Of a stretch of DNA of 64,000 nucleotides, positions 54,288 to 63,391 are shown in pieces. The position numbers and the translations under genes are program-made. The number at the start of each line of letters is the position of its first letter. Within the stretch, counting starts at the first letter, position 1. The notes beneath the pieces were generated by a model. It did no database searches, had not been told where the DNA came from, and was given only the letters and a program-made list of their open reading frames with translations. This DNA comes from Krasilnikoviella flava (lineage in GTDB: Bacteria; Actinomycetota; Actinomycetes; Actinomycetales; Cellulomonadaceae): contig NZ_FUZQ01000004.1 in NCBI RefSeq assembly GCF_900167525.1, positions 491,545 through 555,544 on the forward strand, written 5' to 3'.

Positions 54288-54887
54288 TCAGACCGGGGGA
54301 GCGGGGTCGTACTGGATGGCCCGGCGCACGGCGCGCGCCACCTCGGGTGACTCGAGCCGCGCCACCAGGTGCAGCGCCATGTCGATGCCGGCCGAGACGC
54401 CCGCGGCCGTGACGACGTCCCCGTCGTCGACGAACCTCGCCTCCGTGTCCACGACGACGCTCGGGTCGATGTCGGCCAGCTCGTCGTAGTGGTCGCGGTG
54501 CGTCGTCGCGGGGCGGCCGGCCAGCAGGCCGGCCGCCGCGAGCACCAGGGCGCCGGTGCACACGCTCGCGAGGATCGGCGTCTGCAGGCGCACCTGCCGC
54601 AGCCACTCCAGGTGGGTGGGGTCGGCGATCATGGCGCGGGTTCCCCAGCCGCCCGGGTACACGAGCACGTGCAGCGGGCCGACGTCGTCCGCGGAGTGCG
54701 CCGGCACGAGCCGCAGCCCCTTCGCCAGGCGCACTCCCTCGCCGTCGCGGGAGAAGGTGCTCACCTGCGGCTTGAGGTCGGAGTGCTGCTCCCACGCGGC
54801 GAGCACCTCGAAGGGCCCGACGACGTCGAGCTCCTCCGCGTCGTCGAACACGAGGATCCCGAGATGGAGCCCGCCGTCGGTGCTCAT
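54288..54887 (-). CDS. DJ-1/PfpI family protein
   Basis: A 199-residue class I glutamine amidotransferase-like protein: LGILVFDDAEELDVVGPFEV near the start, LVYPGGWGTRAM, and nucleophile elbow ASVCTGALVLAAAGLL, with the reactive Cys. THRDHYDEL and the closing AGVSAGIDMALHL are typical of the isonitrile hydratase/AraC-ligand subgroup. Chemistry unknown; some members deglycate or hydrate isonitriles. It sits 40 bp downstream of nadA on the same strand. Confidence 0.9.
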   Translation of the reverse strand: MSTDGGLHLGILVFDDAEELDVVGPFEVLAAWEQHSDLKPQVSTFSRDGEGVRLAKGLRLVPAHSADDVGPLHVLVYPGGWGTRAMIADPTHLEWLRQVRLQTPILASVCTGALVLAAAGLLAGRPATTHRDHYDELADIDPSVVVDTEARFVDDGDVVTAAGVSAGIDMALHLVARLESPEVARAVRRAIQYDPAPPV

Positions 54888-54927
54888 GCCTTCTCCTGCG
54901 TCGTCCGGGCCGGTCAGGGCCCTCCGG

Positions 54928-56145
54928 TCAGATCCCCGGCAGTGCCAGCATCTGGTCCAGCGCCACCCGCGCCCAGTGGGCGTCGTCGGCGTCGACCACG
55001 ATGCGGTTGACCATGCGCCCCTCGACCAGCGACTCCATCGCCCACACCAGGTGCGGCAGGTCGATGCGGTTCATGGTCGAGCAGAAGCACACGGTCGAGT
55101 CCAGGTAGTGCACCTGCTTGTCCGGGTGCGCCTTGGCGAGGCGGCGCACCAGGTTGAGCTCGGTGCCGATCGCCCAGGAGCTGCCGGGCTCGGCGGCGTC
55201 GAGGGCCTTGATGATGTACTCGGTGGACCCCACCTCGTCCGCCGCGGTGATCACCTCGTGCTTGCACTCCGGGTGGGCCATCACCGTCACCCCCGGCACC
55301 TTCGCCCTGATCTCCTCGACGTTGCGCACGGAGAACCGCCCGTGCACCGAGCAGTGCCCCCGCCACAGGATCATGCGCGCGTCGCGCAGCTGCTGCTCGG
55401 TGAGGCCGCCCCGCGGCTTGCGGGGGTCGTAGACCACGCAGTCGTCCAGGCTCAGGCCGAGCTGGAGCACGGCCGTGTTGCGGCCCAGGTGCTGGTCGGG
55501 CAGGAACAGCACCTTGCCGGTGCCGTCGACGCCGCCGACGCGGTCGAACGCCCAGCGCAGCGCGACCTGCGCGTTCGACGAGGTGCAGACCGTGCCCTCG
55601 TGGCGTCCCGTGAAGGCCTTGATCGCGGCGGAGGAGTTCATGTACGTCACGGGCACGGTGTCGTCGGCGATCCCGACGTCCTGCAGCACGGCCCACGCCT
55701 CCTCGACCTGCCCGATCTCGGCCATGTCCGCCATCGAGCAGCCGGCCGCGAGGTCGGGCAGCACGACCTGCTGCGCGTCGGAGGTGAGGATGTCCGCGCT
55801 CTCGGCCATGAAGTGCACGCCGCAGAAGAGCACGTACTCCGCGTCGGGGCGGGCCGCGGCCTCGCGCGCGAGCTTGAAGGAGTCGCCGGTGACGTCGGCG
55901 AAGTCGATGACCTCGTCGCGCTGGTAGTGGTGGCCGAGCACGAACGCGCGCTCGCCGAGCGCGGCCCGCGCGGCGCGGGCGCGCTCCACCAGGTCCGGGT
56001 CGGACGGCGACGGCAGCGCCCCGGTGCACTCGACGCCGCGCTCGGAGGCGAGGTCGCGGCCCTGGCCGAGGAGCAGCAGCGCGGAGGGTGCGGGCTCGGC
56101 GAAGCCGGTCGAGGCGCCCGCGGTTTCGTTCAGCAGGGTGGTCAC
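54928..56145 (-). CDS. nadA: Quinolinate synthase
   Basis: NadA condenses iminoaspartate with dihydroxyacetone phosphate to quinolinate, using a [4Fe-4S] cluster, in NAD synthesis. The 405-residue sequence has FVLGHHYQRDEVIDFAD, LFCGVHFMAESADIL, MADMAEIGQV, and the later cluster Cys positions in WRGHCSVHGRFS and VCFCSTMNRIDL. GTG at 56145 is used. nadB and nadC are not in the window, but Fe-S genes (ErpA-like, TusA and a desulfurase homologue) are close by. Confidence 0.95.
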   Translation of the reverse strand: MTTLLNETAGASTGFAEPAPSALLLLGQGRDLASERGVECTGALPSPSDPDLVERARAARAALGERAFVLGHHYQRDEVIDFADVTGDSFKLAREAAARPDAEYVLFCGVHFMAESADILTSDAQQVVLPDLAAGCSMADMAEIGQVEEAWAVLQDVGIADDTVPVTYMNSSAAIKAFTGRHEGTVCTSSNAQVALRWAFDRVGGVDGTGKVLFLPDQHLGRNTAVLQLGLSLDDCVVYDPRKPRGGLTEQQLRDARMILWRGHCSVHGRFSVRNVEEIRAKVPGVTVMAHPECKHEVITAADEVGSTEYIIKALDAAEPGSSWAIGTELNLVRRLAKAHPDKQVHYLDSTVCFCSTMNRIDLPHLVWAMESLVEGRMVNRIVVDADDAHWARVALDQMLALPGI

Positions 56146-56268
56146 CCGCCCATGCTTCCACAGGACGTGCGTGCGGCTCGCCGTTCGTCCGTGCTCCGCG
56201 CCCACGCGTACGTGGAGCAGGCGGGCGCCGGCCTGTCGGCGGCGGACCCCGTGTGCCACGATCTCGGG

Positions 56269-56769
56269 ATGGCTCTCGGGACGGACCGTGCGATGCGGGT
56301 GCTGCTGTGCGTCGGCGGGGACGCCGACGACCTGGCCGTCGCGCTCGGCGCGGCGTGGCGCGACGCCGCACCCGCGTGCGACGTCGAGGTCGTCGCCCTG
56401 CCCGCGCGGTCGGAGGACGAGCCCGGCGGCGGTCGCCCTGCCGGTGTGTTCGTGCCGCTCGGCTCGCTCGGCCTGACGAAGGTCGCGGGGCCGGGGGACG
56501 GCCCGCTGGCCGGCGCCGCCGCGGCGGCGGACCTCGTCGTCGTGCACGTGCCGGTGCTGGACGCCACGACCTTGCACTCCGGGCCGGTGCCCGCCGCCGT
56601 GTCCGCCGCCGCGCCGCTCGCGCTGCCGGTCGTCGTGCTCGCCGGCCACAGCGAGGTCTCCCGTCGCGAGTGGTCCGGGGCCGGGATCAGCGGCGTGCAC
56701 GAGACCGGTCCCGACGCCGTGGCGGCAACCCGGCGCGCCGCCCGGACCTGGGCGCCGTCCTGGGCATGA
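56269..56769 (+). CDS. Short glycerate kinase-like protein
   Basis: A 166-residue alanine-rich protein. The segment AAADLVVVHVPVLDATTLHSG followed by LPVVVLAGHSEVSRREW matches the C-terminal domain of class 2 glycerate kinases (where LVVTGEGSLD is normal), but the first two-thirds of the enzyme are absent and the catalytic acidic motif is changed to VHVPVLD. It is either a reduced derivative with a new role or a remnant of a gene that usually lies beside nadA. ATG 56269 or 56293 may be the start. Confidence 0.6.
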   Translation: MALGTDRAMRVLLCVGGDADDLAVALGAAWRDAAPACDVEVVALPARSEDEPGGGRPAGVFVPLGSLGLTKVAGPGDGPLAGAAAAADLVVVHVPVLDATTLHSGPVPAAVSAAAPLALPVVVLAGHSEVSRREWSGAGISGVHETGPDAVAATRRAARTWAPSWA

Positions 56770-56869
56770 CGCTCCGGCGCAACGCGCCCTGTGACCCGCG
56801 TCATCGCGTCCGCGAGATTCGCGCGTAGGATCGGGAACAGCCGTACCGGTCCGCCTGTTGGAGGAAAGC

Positions 56870-57220
56870 ATGACCGACACCACCGAGATCTCCACGCACG
56901 GCGTGGACCTGTCCGACGTCGCCGCCGGCAAGGTCCGCAGCCTCCTCGAGCAGGAGGGCCGCGACGATCTTCGTCTGCGTGTGGCCGTCCAGCCCGGCGG
57001 CTGTTCCGGCCTGATCTACCAGCTCTACTTCGACGAGCGCATCCTCGACGGTGACGCGCTGCGCGACTTCGACGGGGTCGAGGTCGTGGTCGACCGCATG
57101 AGCGTGCCCTACCTCGAGGGCGCCAAGATCGACTTCGCGGACACCATCGAGAAGCAGGGCTTCACGATCGACAACCCGAACGCGGGCAGCGCGTGCGCCT
57201 GCGGCGGCTCGTTCAGCTGA
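56870..57220 (+). CDS. erpA: Iron-sulfur cluster insertion protein, IscA/ErpA (HesB) type
   Basis: A 116-residue A-type carrier that delivers Fe-S clusters to apoproteins. The three conserved cysteines are in QPGGCSGLIYQLYF and in SACACGGSFS at the end. Start ATG 56870 has GGAGG 5 bases upstream; a TAGGAT box at 56826-56831 is a likely -10. Its neighbour nadA needs a [4Fe-4S] cluster, and oxidase and lipA in this window need metal or Fe-S assembly. Followed by a hairpin terminator. Confidence 0.93.
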   Translation: MTDTTEISTHGVDLSDVAAGKVRSLLEQEGRDDLRLRVAVQPGGCSGLIYQLYFDERILDGDALRDFDGVEVVVDRMSVPYLEGAKIDFADTIEKQGFTIDNPNAGSACACGGSFS

Positions 57221-57236
57221 GCCGCTGAGCGATCTC

Positions 57237-57273
57237 GAAGGCCCGGCCGCCCCCGTGGGGTGGCCGGGCCTTC
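57237..57273. terminator. Hairpin terminator between convergent genes
   Basis: 12-bp stem (57237-57248 with 57262-57273), inner GC stem, ending in TTC, between erpA and the TusA-like gene. Confidence 0.7.
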
Positions 57274-57297
57274 GCCGTCCGCCCCGGCGGCGTGCCG

Positions 57298-57567
57298 TCA
57301 GGCGCCGGAGCCGAGCCGCACGGTGAGCGACCACACGGGAGCGTCCGTCCCGGCCGCGTCCGTCTCCCCGAGCATGTCCCCGACCATCGCGTGCCCGCGC
57401 ATACGGGCCCACGCCGGCACGTCGTGTCGAGCCGCCGGGTCGGTGGACAGCACGGTGACGAGCGTCCCCGCGGGCAGCTCGCGGGCCGCCGCGGCCAGCC
57501 GGATCACCGGCAGCGGGCAGCGCAGCCCGCGGGCGTCGACCACCATCACGTCGTCGTGGGCGCTCAC
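57298..57567 (-). CDS. TusA-family sulfur carrier
   Basis: An 89-residue sulfur-transfer protein: VVDARGLRCPLPVIRLAAA holds the CPxP cysteine (Cys 17) that carries persulfide sulfur in TusA/SirA/YeeD proteins. The GTG overlaps the stop of the upstream desulfurase homologue (GTGA), so the two are made together and probably act together. The usual donor for TusA is a cysteine desulfurase, but the partner here lacks the PLP lysine. Confidence 0.9.
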   Translation of the reverse strand: MSAHDDVMVVDARGLRCPLPVIRLAAAARELPAGTLVTVLSTDPAARHDVPAWARMRGHAMVGDMLGETDAAGTDAPVWSLTVRLGSGA

Positions 57568-58769
57568 AGCCCGGCCACCCCGAGCACGTCCCGCACGTGC
57601 TGCACGGCGCCCGGCAGCACGGCGAGGAAGCGGTCGACGTCGTCGTCGGTCGTCGACCGGTCGAGAGCGACCCGCACGTTGCCGTGCGTGAGCACCCCCA
57701 TCGCCGCGAGCACGTGCGACGGCTCCAGGGTGCTCGCCGTGCAGGCCGAGCCCGAGCCGACGGCGAACCCCGCCCGGTCGAGCTCGGTCACCAGCGCCTC
57801 GCCGTCCACGTACAGGCACGAGAAGGTCACGACGTGGGGGAGCCGGTCGTCCGGGTCGCCCACCACCTCGACGTCGGGGACGGCGGCGACGGCCGCCCGC
57901 ACCCGGTCCGTGAGGCGGCGCCGGCGCTCGTCCTCGGCGGCCCGGTCGGCGGTCGTCGCCTGCAGCGCGACGGCCGCCGCGAACGCGGCGGGCACGCTCA
58001 CCCCGCCGGGCGCCCACGGGTCGGCGTCCTCCGGCTCCGGCGGGACGGTGCGCACCCGCTGGCGGACCGCGAGCACGCCCACGCCGGCGGGCCCGCCCCA
58101 GTCGGCCGGGTGTGCGGCGAGGAGGTCCCAGGCATCGGGGACGACGTCGTGGCCGAGGGACGCGCCGGCGTCCACCAGCAGCGGGACGCCCGCGATGCGG
58201 GCGGCGCCGTGCGCGGCGCGCAGCGGCTGCCGGGTGCCGACCTCGCCGTTGGCGTGCTGGAGAGCGGCGAGCGCGACGCCGGGACGTGCGACGGCGGCCG
58301 TGAGGGCGTCGAGGTCGACGCGGCCGTAGTGGTCGACGCCCACCACCACGCGCGCGCCACCGTGGGCGCTCGACGCTGCCGACGCCGCGTGCAGCACCGC
58401 GGCCCGCTCGGTGCCACCGACGACGACGTCGCCGCCCGTGCGGCGCCGCGCCTGAGCGGTGCCCAGCACCGCCGCGCGCAGGGCGGTCGTGTGGCTGGCC
58501 GTGAACCGCACCTCCTCGGTTCGTGCCCCCAGGACGTCCGCGACCGCCTCGCGCGCGCCGTCGAGGAGCCGCGCGGCCCGACGCCCCTCGGTGTGCAGGC
58601 GGTGCGGGTCGGCCCAGCCGTCGTCGAGCGCCTGCAGGAGGGCCTGACGGGCGAGCGGGTGCAGCCGGGCGCCGCCCCCGTTGTCCAGGTGCACGCGCGC
58701 GCCGGCCGTGCCCGTGCCGGGCGTGCCCGCGGACGAGGAGGGCCGTGTCGGGCCGGTGGTGTCGGTCAC
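57564..58769 (-). CDS. Cysteine desulfurase homologue without lysine (class V aminotransferase fold)
   Basis: A 401-residue NifS-like protein. LLVDAGASLG keeps the Asp that contacts the PLP ring, and VGSGSACTASTLEPSH keeps the loop Cys that carries persulfide in NifS/IscS. The lysine that binds PLP, normally in an AHKxxGP-type motif, is missing: the region reads LAAHPADWGGPAGVG. No lysine occurs anywhere in the protein, and the stacking His is Arg (GGTERAAVLHA). So a normal internal aldimine cannot form. GTG 58769 has GGAG 7 bases upstream. Coupled to the TusA-like gene. Confidence 0.82.
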   Translation of the reverse strand: MTDTTGPTRPSSSAGTPGTGTAGARVHLDNGGGARLHPLARQALLQALDDGWADPHRLHTEGRRAARLLDGAREAVADVLGARTEEVRFTASHTTALRAAVLGTAQARRRTGGDVVVGGTERAAVLHAASAASSAHGGARVVVGVDHYGRVDLDALTAAVARPGVALAALQHANGEVGTRQPLRAAHGAARIAGVPLLVDAGASLGHDVVPDAWDLLAAHPADWGGPAGVGVLAVRQRVRTVPPEPEDADPWAPGGVSVPAAFAAAVALQATTADRAAEDERRRRLTDRVRAAVAAVPDVEVVGDPDDRLPHVVTFSCLYVDGEALVTELDRAGFAVGSGSACTASTLEPSHVLAAMGVLTHGNVRVALDRSTTDDDVDRFLAVLPGAVQHVRDVLGVAGL

Positions 58770-58909
58770 AGGCGTGCTCCGTGGGGCTGACGTGCGGTCC
58801 GACGGCCCGCGGGCGGCCGTCGGCCGGGCGCGAGACCCGCGCCCGGGGCACGATCGTGCCATCTTCGGCCGGTCCGAGGGGCGGGTCGGCCGCTCTCGGG
58901 CGGACGCTG

Positions 58910-58956
58910 ACGATCTGACACCGTGGGGTAACGATCTGACACACCCCAGGGGTGTG
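58910..58956. promoter_or_regulatory. Direct repeats and palindrome upstream of ctaC
   Basis: ACGATCTGACAC occurs exactly at 58910-58921 and 58931-58942 (21-bp period, two helical turns), and runs into a palindrome CACACCCC-A-GGGGTGTG at 58940-58956. It lies in the 370-base gap between the desulfurase homologue and ctaC. Looks like an operator for either gene. The rest of the gap holds no gene I can see. Confidence 0.5.
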
Positions 58957-59043
58957 TGTGCAACAGGGAGATGTGGACGTCCCGTGCGCAAAGAGTCACG
59001 CCTCGAGGGGGCTTTTGCGGCGTCGAACCTGCTCCGGGCGCGC

Positions 59044-59049
59044 TAGGCT
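59044..59049 (+). promoter_or_regulatory. Possible -10 box of cta operon
   Basis: TAGGCT about 90 bases before the ctaC start. Weak evidence, no clear -35. Confidence 0.3.
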
Positions 59050-59139
59050 GCACTTCATCGAGGACGAAGGTCCTGTCCGCGTGCCTGTTGCCCAGAGGGG
59101 CCGTGGCGGTCGGTCAGGACGTGACGTGAAAGGCCTCCC

Positions 59140-60063
59140 TTGCACTCGAAGAGCCCCACCCGCACCCGGCGGGTCATCCTGCGCGCGACGGCGATCGCCG
59201 GCGCCGTCGCGGTGTTGGCCTCCGGCTGTGCCAGCGACTCCGTCCAGCGCGGATACCTGCCCGGCTACAGCGACGGGGAGGTGACCAACCAGACCGAGAG
59301 GATCACGAACCTCTGGGTCGGCTCGTGGATCGCGGCCCTGATCGTCGGGGTGCTCACGTGGGGCCTGATGCTCTGGTGCGTCGCCGCCTACCGCAAGCGC
59401 CGGGACGACCACCAGCTCCCGATTCAGACGCGCTACCACATGCCGCTGGAGATCATGTACACGGCTGTGCCGACCATCATGATCCTGGTCCTGTTCTTCT
59501 TCACGGACCGCGACATGTCGGCGGTGCAGGACACCAGCGCCGAGCCGGACGTGAACATCCAGGTCATCGGCAAGCAGTGGAGCTGGGACTTCAACTACCT
59601 GGACTCCGACGTCTACGACTCCGGCCAGCACCTGCTGGACGTCGGTGGTCAGACGATCGACGACGAGGTGGACGGTGCGCCCGGCACGTCGAAGGACGTC
59701 CCGACGCTGTATCTCCCGGTCGACCAGACGGTCGAGTTCACGCTGGACTCCCGCGACGTCATCCACTCGTTCTGGATCCCCGCCTTCCTGTACAAGCAGG
59801 ACATGATCCCGGGCCGCACGAACACCTTCCAGGTCACGCCGACCCGCGAAGGCACGTATGCCGGCAAGTGTGCGGAGCTCTGCGGTGAGTTCCACTCCGG
59901 GATGCTCTTCAACGTCAAGGTCGTCTCGCAGGCGGACTACGACGCCCACATGGACGAGCTGCGCGACGCCGGTCAGACGGGCGAGCTCGGGCTCGACCTC
60001 AACCGTCAGCAGCACGACGCGAACTTCTCGCAGGACGAGACGCTCCCGGAGGTCGAGAACTGA
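59140..60063 (+). CDS. ctaC: Cytochrome c oxidase subunit II
   Basis: Membrane-anchored subunit that takes electrons from cytochrome c through the CuA site. A lipoprotein-type signal (VLASGCASD) near residue 30 is followed by two helices ([16 protein letters not shown] and [18 protein letters not shown]). CuA ligands are His in DVIHSFWIP and [14 protein letters not shown]. The TTG start at 59140 has GAAAGG 6 bases upstream; the usual N-terminal basic region follows. First gene of ctaC-ctaD-ctaF, overlapping ctaD by one base. 307 residues. Confidence 0.94.
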   Translation: MHSKSPTRTRRVILRATAIAGAVAVLASGCASDSVQRGYLPGYSDGEVTNQTERITNLWVGSWIAALIVGVLTWGLMLWCVAAYRKRRDDHQLPIQTRYHMPLEIMYTAVPTIMILVLFFFTDRDMSAVQDTSAEPDVNIQVIGKQWSWDFNYLDSDVYDSGQHLLDVGGQTIDDEVDGAPGTSKDVPTLYLPVDQTVEFTLDSRDVIHSFWIPAFLYKQDMIPGRTNTFQVTPTREGTYAGKCAELCGEFHSGMLFNVKVVSQADYDAHMDELRDAGQTGELGLDLNRQQHDANFSQDETLPEVEN

Positions 60064-61883
60064 TGGCGGCCACGACAGCCACCGCGTACGACGCAGAGGC
60101 CATCCCCGGCCTCGCGCCCAAGCGCCAGAACCTCGGTCGCACCGTGGTCAAGTGGATCACCTCCACCGACCACAAGACGATCGGGTACATGTACCTCATC
60201 ACGTCGTTCATCTGGTTCGCCGTGGGGGGCATTCTCGCTCTGCTGATCCGTGCCGAGCTGTTCATGCCCGGCCTCCAGGTGGTGCAGAGCAAGGAGCAGT
60301 ACAACCAGCTCTTCACGATGCACGGCACGATCATGCTGCTGTTGTTCGCGACGCCGCTGTTCGCAGGCTTCGCCAACGTGATCATGCCGCTGCAGATCGG
60401 TGCGCCCGACGTCGCGTTCCCGCGGCTGAACATGTTCGCGTACTGGCTGTTCCTCTTCGGCGGCCTCATCGCCGGGGCGGGCTTCTTCACCCCGCAGGGT
60501 GCCGCGTCGTTCGGCTGGTTCGCGTACGCCCCGTTGTCGAACACGACGTTCAGTCCAGGGCTAGGGGGAGACCTCTGGGTGTTCGGCCTCGCGCTGGCGG
60601 GCTTCGGCACCATTCTCGGTGCCGTCAACTTCATCACCACGATCATCACGATGCGCGCGCCGGGCATGACCATGTTCCGGATGCCGATCTTCACGTGGAA
60701 CACGCTCGTCACGAGCCTGCTCGTGCTGATGGCCTTCCCGCCGCTGGCCTCCGCGCTCTTCGCGCTGGGCGCCGACCGTCGGCTCGGGGCACAGGTCTTC
60801 AACCCCGAGAACGGCGGTGCGATCCTCTGGCAGCACCTGTTCTGGTTCTTCGGGCACCCCGAGGTGTACATCATCGCGCTGCCGTTCTTCGGCATCGTGT
60901 CGGAGATCTTCCCGGTCTTCAGCCGCAAGCCGATCTTCGGCTACAAGGGCCTGATCTACGCGACGATCGCCATCGCGGCGCTGTCGGTGACCGTGTGGGC
61001 CCACCACATGTACGTCACAGGCGCGGTGCTCCTGCCCTTCTTCGCCTTCATGACGATGCTGATCGCCATCCCGACGGGCGTGAAGTTCTTCAACTGGATC
61101 GGGACGATGTGGCGCGGGAAGCTCACGTTCGAGACACCCATGCTGTGGTCGATCGGCTTCCTCGTGACCTTCCTCTTCGGTGGCCTGACCGGCATCATCC
61201 TGTCGAGCCCCGCCCTGGACTTCCACCTGTCCGACTCGTACTTCGTGGTGGCGCACTTCCACTACGTCGTCTTCGGCACCGTGGTGTTCGCGATGTTCGC
61301 CGGCTTCTACTTCTGGTGGCCGAAGTTCACGGGCCGGATGCTCAACGAGCGGCTCGGCAAGATCCACTTCTGGATGCTGTTCATCGGCTTCCACATGACC
61401 TTCCTCATCCAGCACTGGCTGGGCGTCGAGGGCATGGCCCGCCGCTACGCCGACTACATGCCTGAGGAGGGCTTCACCTGGGAGAACCAGGTGTCGACCA
61501 TCGGTGCGTTCCTCCTGGCCGCGTCGACCCTTCCGTTCCTCTGGAACGTGTACACCACGTGGCGCAACGCGCCGAAGGTGACCGTCGACGACCCGTGGGG
61601 CTACGGCCGCTCGCTCGAGTGGGCCACCAGCTGCCCGCCGCCGCGGCACAACTTCACCTCGCTCCCGCGCATCCGCTCGGAGTCGCCGGCGTTCGACCTG
61701 CACCACCCCGAGGTCGCGGCGATGGAGCAGGCGCCGGGTCACGGCGGGCTGGACGCGGTGTACGGCGACCCCGACCGACGGGGGCACCAGGGCCTGGTCG
61801 AGGAGCGTCGTGACAGCGCGCAGTCGTCGGCCGCCCAGTCGACCACCACCGTGATCGACGACGAGGAGGAGAACCGCAAGTGA
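60063..61883 (+). CDS. ctaD: Cytochrome c oxidase subunit I
   Basis: Catalytic haem-copper subunit (aa3 type), 606 residues with twelve helices, reducing oxygen and pumping protons. Ligands: His in [12 protein letters not shown] for haem a, [16 protein letters not shown] with the His-Tyr link, [11 protein letters not shown] for CuB, and [11 protein letters not shown] for both haems. The last 90 residues are a hydrophilic tail, as usual in actinobacteria. ATG overlaps the ctaC stop (TGATG). Confidence 0.97.
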   Translation: MAATTATAYDAEAIPGLAPKRQNLGRTVVKWITSTDHKTIGYMYLITSFIWFAVGGILALLIRAELFMPGLQVVQSKEQYNQLFTMHGTIMLLLFATPLFAGFANVIMPLQIGAPDVAFPRLNMFAYWLFLFGGLIAGAGFFTPQGAASFGWFAYAPLSNTTFSPGLGGDLWVFGLALAGFGTILGAVNFITTIITMRAPGMTMFRMPIFTWNTLVTSLLVLMAFPPLASALFALGADRRLGAQVFNPENGGAILWQHLFWFFGHPEVYIIALPFFGIVSEIFPVFSRKPIFGYKGLIYATIAIAALSVTVWAHHMYVTGAVLLPFFAFMTMLIAIPTGVKFFNWIGTMWRGKLTFETPMLWSIGFLVTFLFGGLTGIILSSPALDFHLSDSYFVVAHFHYVVFGTVVFAMFAGFYFWWPKFTGRMLNERLGKIHFWMLFIGFHMTFLIQHWLGVEGMARRYADYMPEEGFTWENQVSTIGAFLLAASTLPFLWNVYTTWRNAPKVTVDDPWGYGRSLEWATSCPPPRHNFTSLPRIRSESPAFDLHHPEVAAMEQAPGHGGLDAVYGDPDRRGHQGLVEERRDSAQSSAAQSTTTVIDDEEENRK

Positions 61884-62281
61884 AGATCGAGATCAAGCTC
61901 TTCCTGTTCCTCGCCCCGTTCTTCGTCGCGGTGGGCGTGCTGTACGGCCTGTTCACCGGCTTCGAGGAGCCGGTCGGCTACCTCGGCATCCCGCTCGTGG
62001 GTGCGCTGGTCGCCATGGTGGGCGCCTACCTCGCCCTTACTGCCCGCCGGATCGACCCCCGGCCGGAGGACGACGAGGAGGGCGAGATCGAGCAGGGCGC
62101 CGGTGACCAGGGCGTGTACTCGCCGTGGAGCTGGTGGCCGCTCGTCATCGCCGCCGCGGCCGCGGTGGCCTTCCTCGGGCTGGCCGTGGGCTGGTGGGTG
62201 CTGTACATCGGCTTCATCCTCGGGGTCATCGGCCTCGTCGGCTGGGTGTTCGAGTTCAGCCGCGGGCAGCACGCGCACTGA
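61880..62281 (+). CDS. ctaF: Cytochrome c oxidase subunit 4 (CtaF)
   Basis: A 133-residue actinobacterial-type subunit IV with four helices: [25 protein letters not shown], a second near 35-55, and two after [21 protein letters not shown]. It stabilises the oxidase in the bc1-aa3 supercomplex. The GTG start overlaps the ctaD stop (GTGA). Subunit III and the bc1 genes are probably elsewhere. Confidence 0.93.
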   Translation: MKIEIKLFLFLAPFFVAVGVLYGLFTGFEEPVGYLGIPLVGALVAMVGAYLALTARRIDPRPEDDEEGEIEQGAGDQGVYSPWSWWPLVIAAAAAVAFLGLAVGWWVLYIGFILGVIGLVGWVFEFSRGQHAH

Positions 62282-62304
62282 GCGCACACCGACGCACGTC
62301 GGGC

Positions 62305-62340
62305 GAGGGCCCCTCACGCAGCTTCGCGTGAGGGGCCCTC
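62305..62340 (+). terminator. Terminator of the cta operon
   Basis: 15-bp perfect stem (62305-62319 with 62326-62340) with a 6-base loop, 24 bases after the ctaF stop. Confidence 0.8.
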
Positions 62341-62464
62341 GTTCGTCCCTGTGACAGCCCGGACACGGATCGACAACGATCAGGCGCAGAGACCATCGGA
62401 GCTCCACGGCGGCCCGGTGCAGCGTGGTGGAATGGCACCTCACCATTCCTTGAGAAGGAGCAGC

Positions 62465-63298
62465 ATGCGCGTCCCCCAGAAGACCGTGGCACTGGCATCT
62501 GCCGGCCTGGTCGCCCTCAGCCTGAGCGCCTGCGGGACCGAGAAGCCTGCCGGGTCGCCCGCCGGCGACGCGGGCGCTCAGGCCGAGGTCGCCGAGGTCG
62601 CGACGGCGGCGGACCTCACCGAGCTCGCGACGCAGATGCAGGCCGCGCAGGAGAAGGCCTCCACGTCGCACCTGGAGCTGACGTACGCGGGCGAGCTCGC
62701 CGACGCCGCAGGGATGAGCGAGAGCACCACCAGCGCCGACCTCTCCTACGGCGCCACGCTCGAGGAGTCGTCGATGCACATGTCCATGGCCGTGATGGGC
62801 ACGGACATGGACATCGTCCTGGTCGACGGCACGATCTACCTCTCCATGGGTGAGATGACCCAGGGCAAGTACCTGTCGCTCACCATGGAGGAGATGGCGG
62901 ACGACCCGGCGATGGCAGGCACCTTCGACTCGATGGAGTCGATGGACGCGGCCGCCCAGGCCGAGGCGATGGCGGACGCCGTCACCTCCTTCGAGCACAC
63001 CGGCACGGAGCGGGTCGGGGACCTCGAGACCGAGGTGTACAGCGTCACCCTGGACCCGGCGAAGATCGAGAACGGCGCGGCGGGCGTCGACGCGTCGACG
63101 GCGGCCCAGGTCGGCGAGATGACGGTCGTCTACAAGGTGGCGCCCGAGGGGCTGCCCGTCCAGGCCGACATCACGATGGAGGTCGCCGGACAGGAGATGG
63201 TCGTCGAGTCCTCCTTCAGCAGGTGGGGCGAGCCCGTCGACATCACAGCGCCGGCGGACGACGAGGTCGTCCCGTACAAGGAGTTCGGCCAGGGCTGA
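62465..63298 (+). CDS. Lipoprotein of the LppX/LprAFG type
   Basis: A 277-residue exported lipoprotein: signal VALASAGLVALSLSACG with the lipobox Cys, then an Ala/Glu-rich linker and a beta-rich domain (MDIVLVDGTIYLSMG, TMEVAGQEMVVESSFSRWG) like LppX/LprG, which carry lipids between membrane and wall. Rich in methionine in the middle part (SMHMSMAVMGTDM), which is odd and may suggest metal contact. ATG has GAAGGAG 5 bases upstream. Confidence 0.85.
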   Translation: MRVPQKTVALASAGLVALSLSACGTEKPAGSPAGDAGAQAEVAEVATAADLTELATQMQAAQEKASTSHLELTYAGELADAAGMSESTTSADLSYGATLEESSMHMSMAVMGTDMDIVLVDGTIYLSMGEMTQGKYLSLTMEEMADDPAMAGTFDSMESMDAAAQAEAMADAVTSFEHTGTERVGDLETEVYSVTLDPAKIENGAAGVDASTAAQVGEMTVVYKVAPEGLPVQADITMEVAGQEMVVESSFSRWGEPVDITAPADDEVVPYKEFGQG

Positions 63299-63318
63299 GC
63301 GGCGCGATCGCAGCGTGA

Positions 63319-63352
63319 AAGGGCCCCGCACGCTGAGGCGTGCAGGGCCCTT
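63319..63352. terminator. Hairpin terminator between lipoprotein and SOD genes
   Basis: 15-bp stem with one mismatch (63319-63333 with 63338-63352), 4-base loop. Confidence 0.7.
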
Positions 63353-63391
63353 CGCATGCCGGGTCCCGACGTGCTTGACCGGTGTGAGCCG

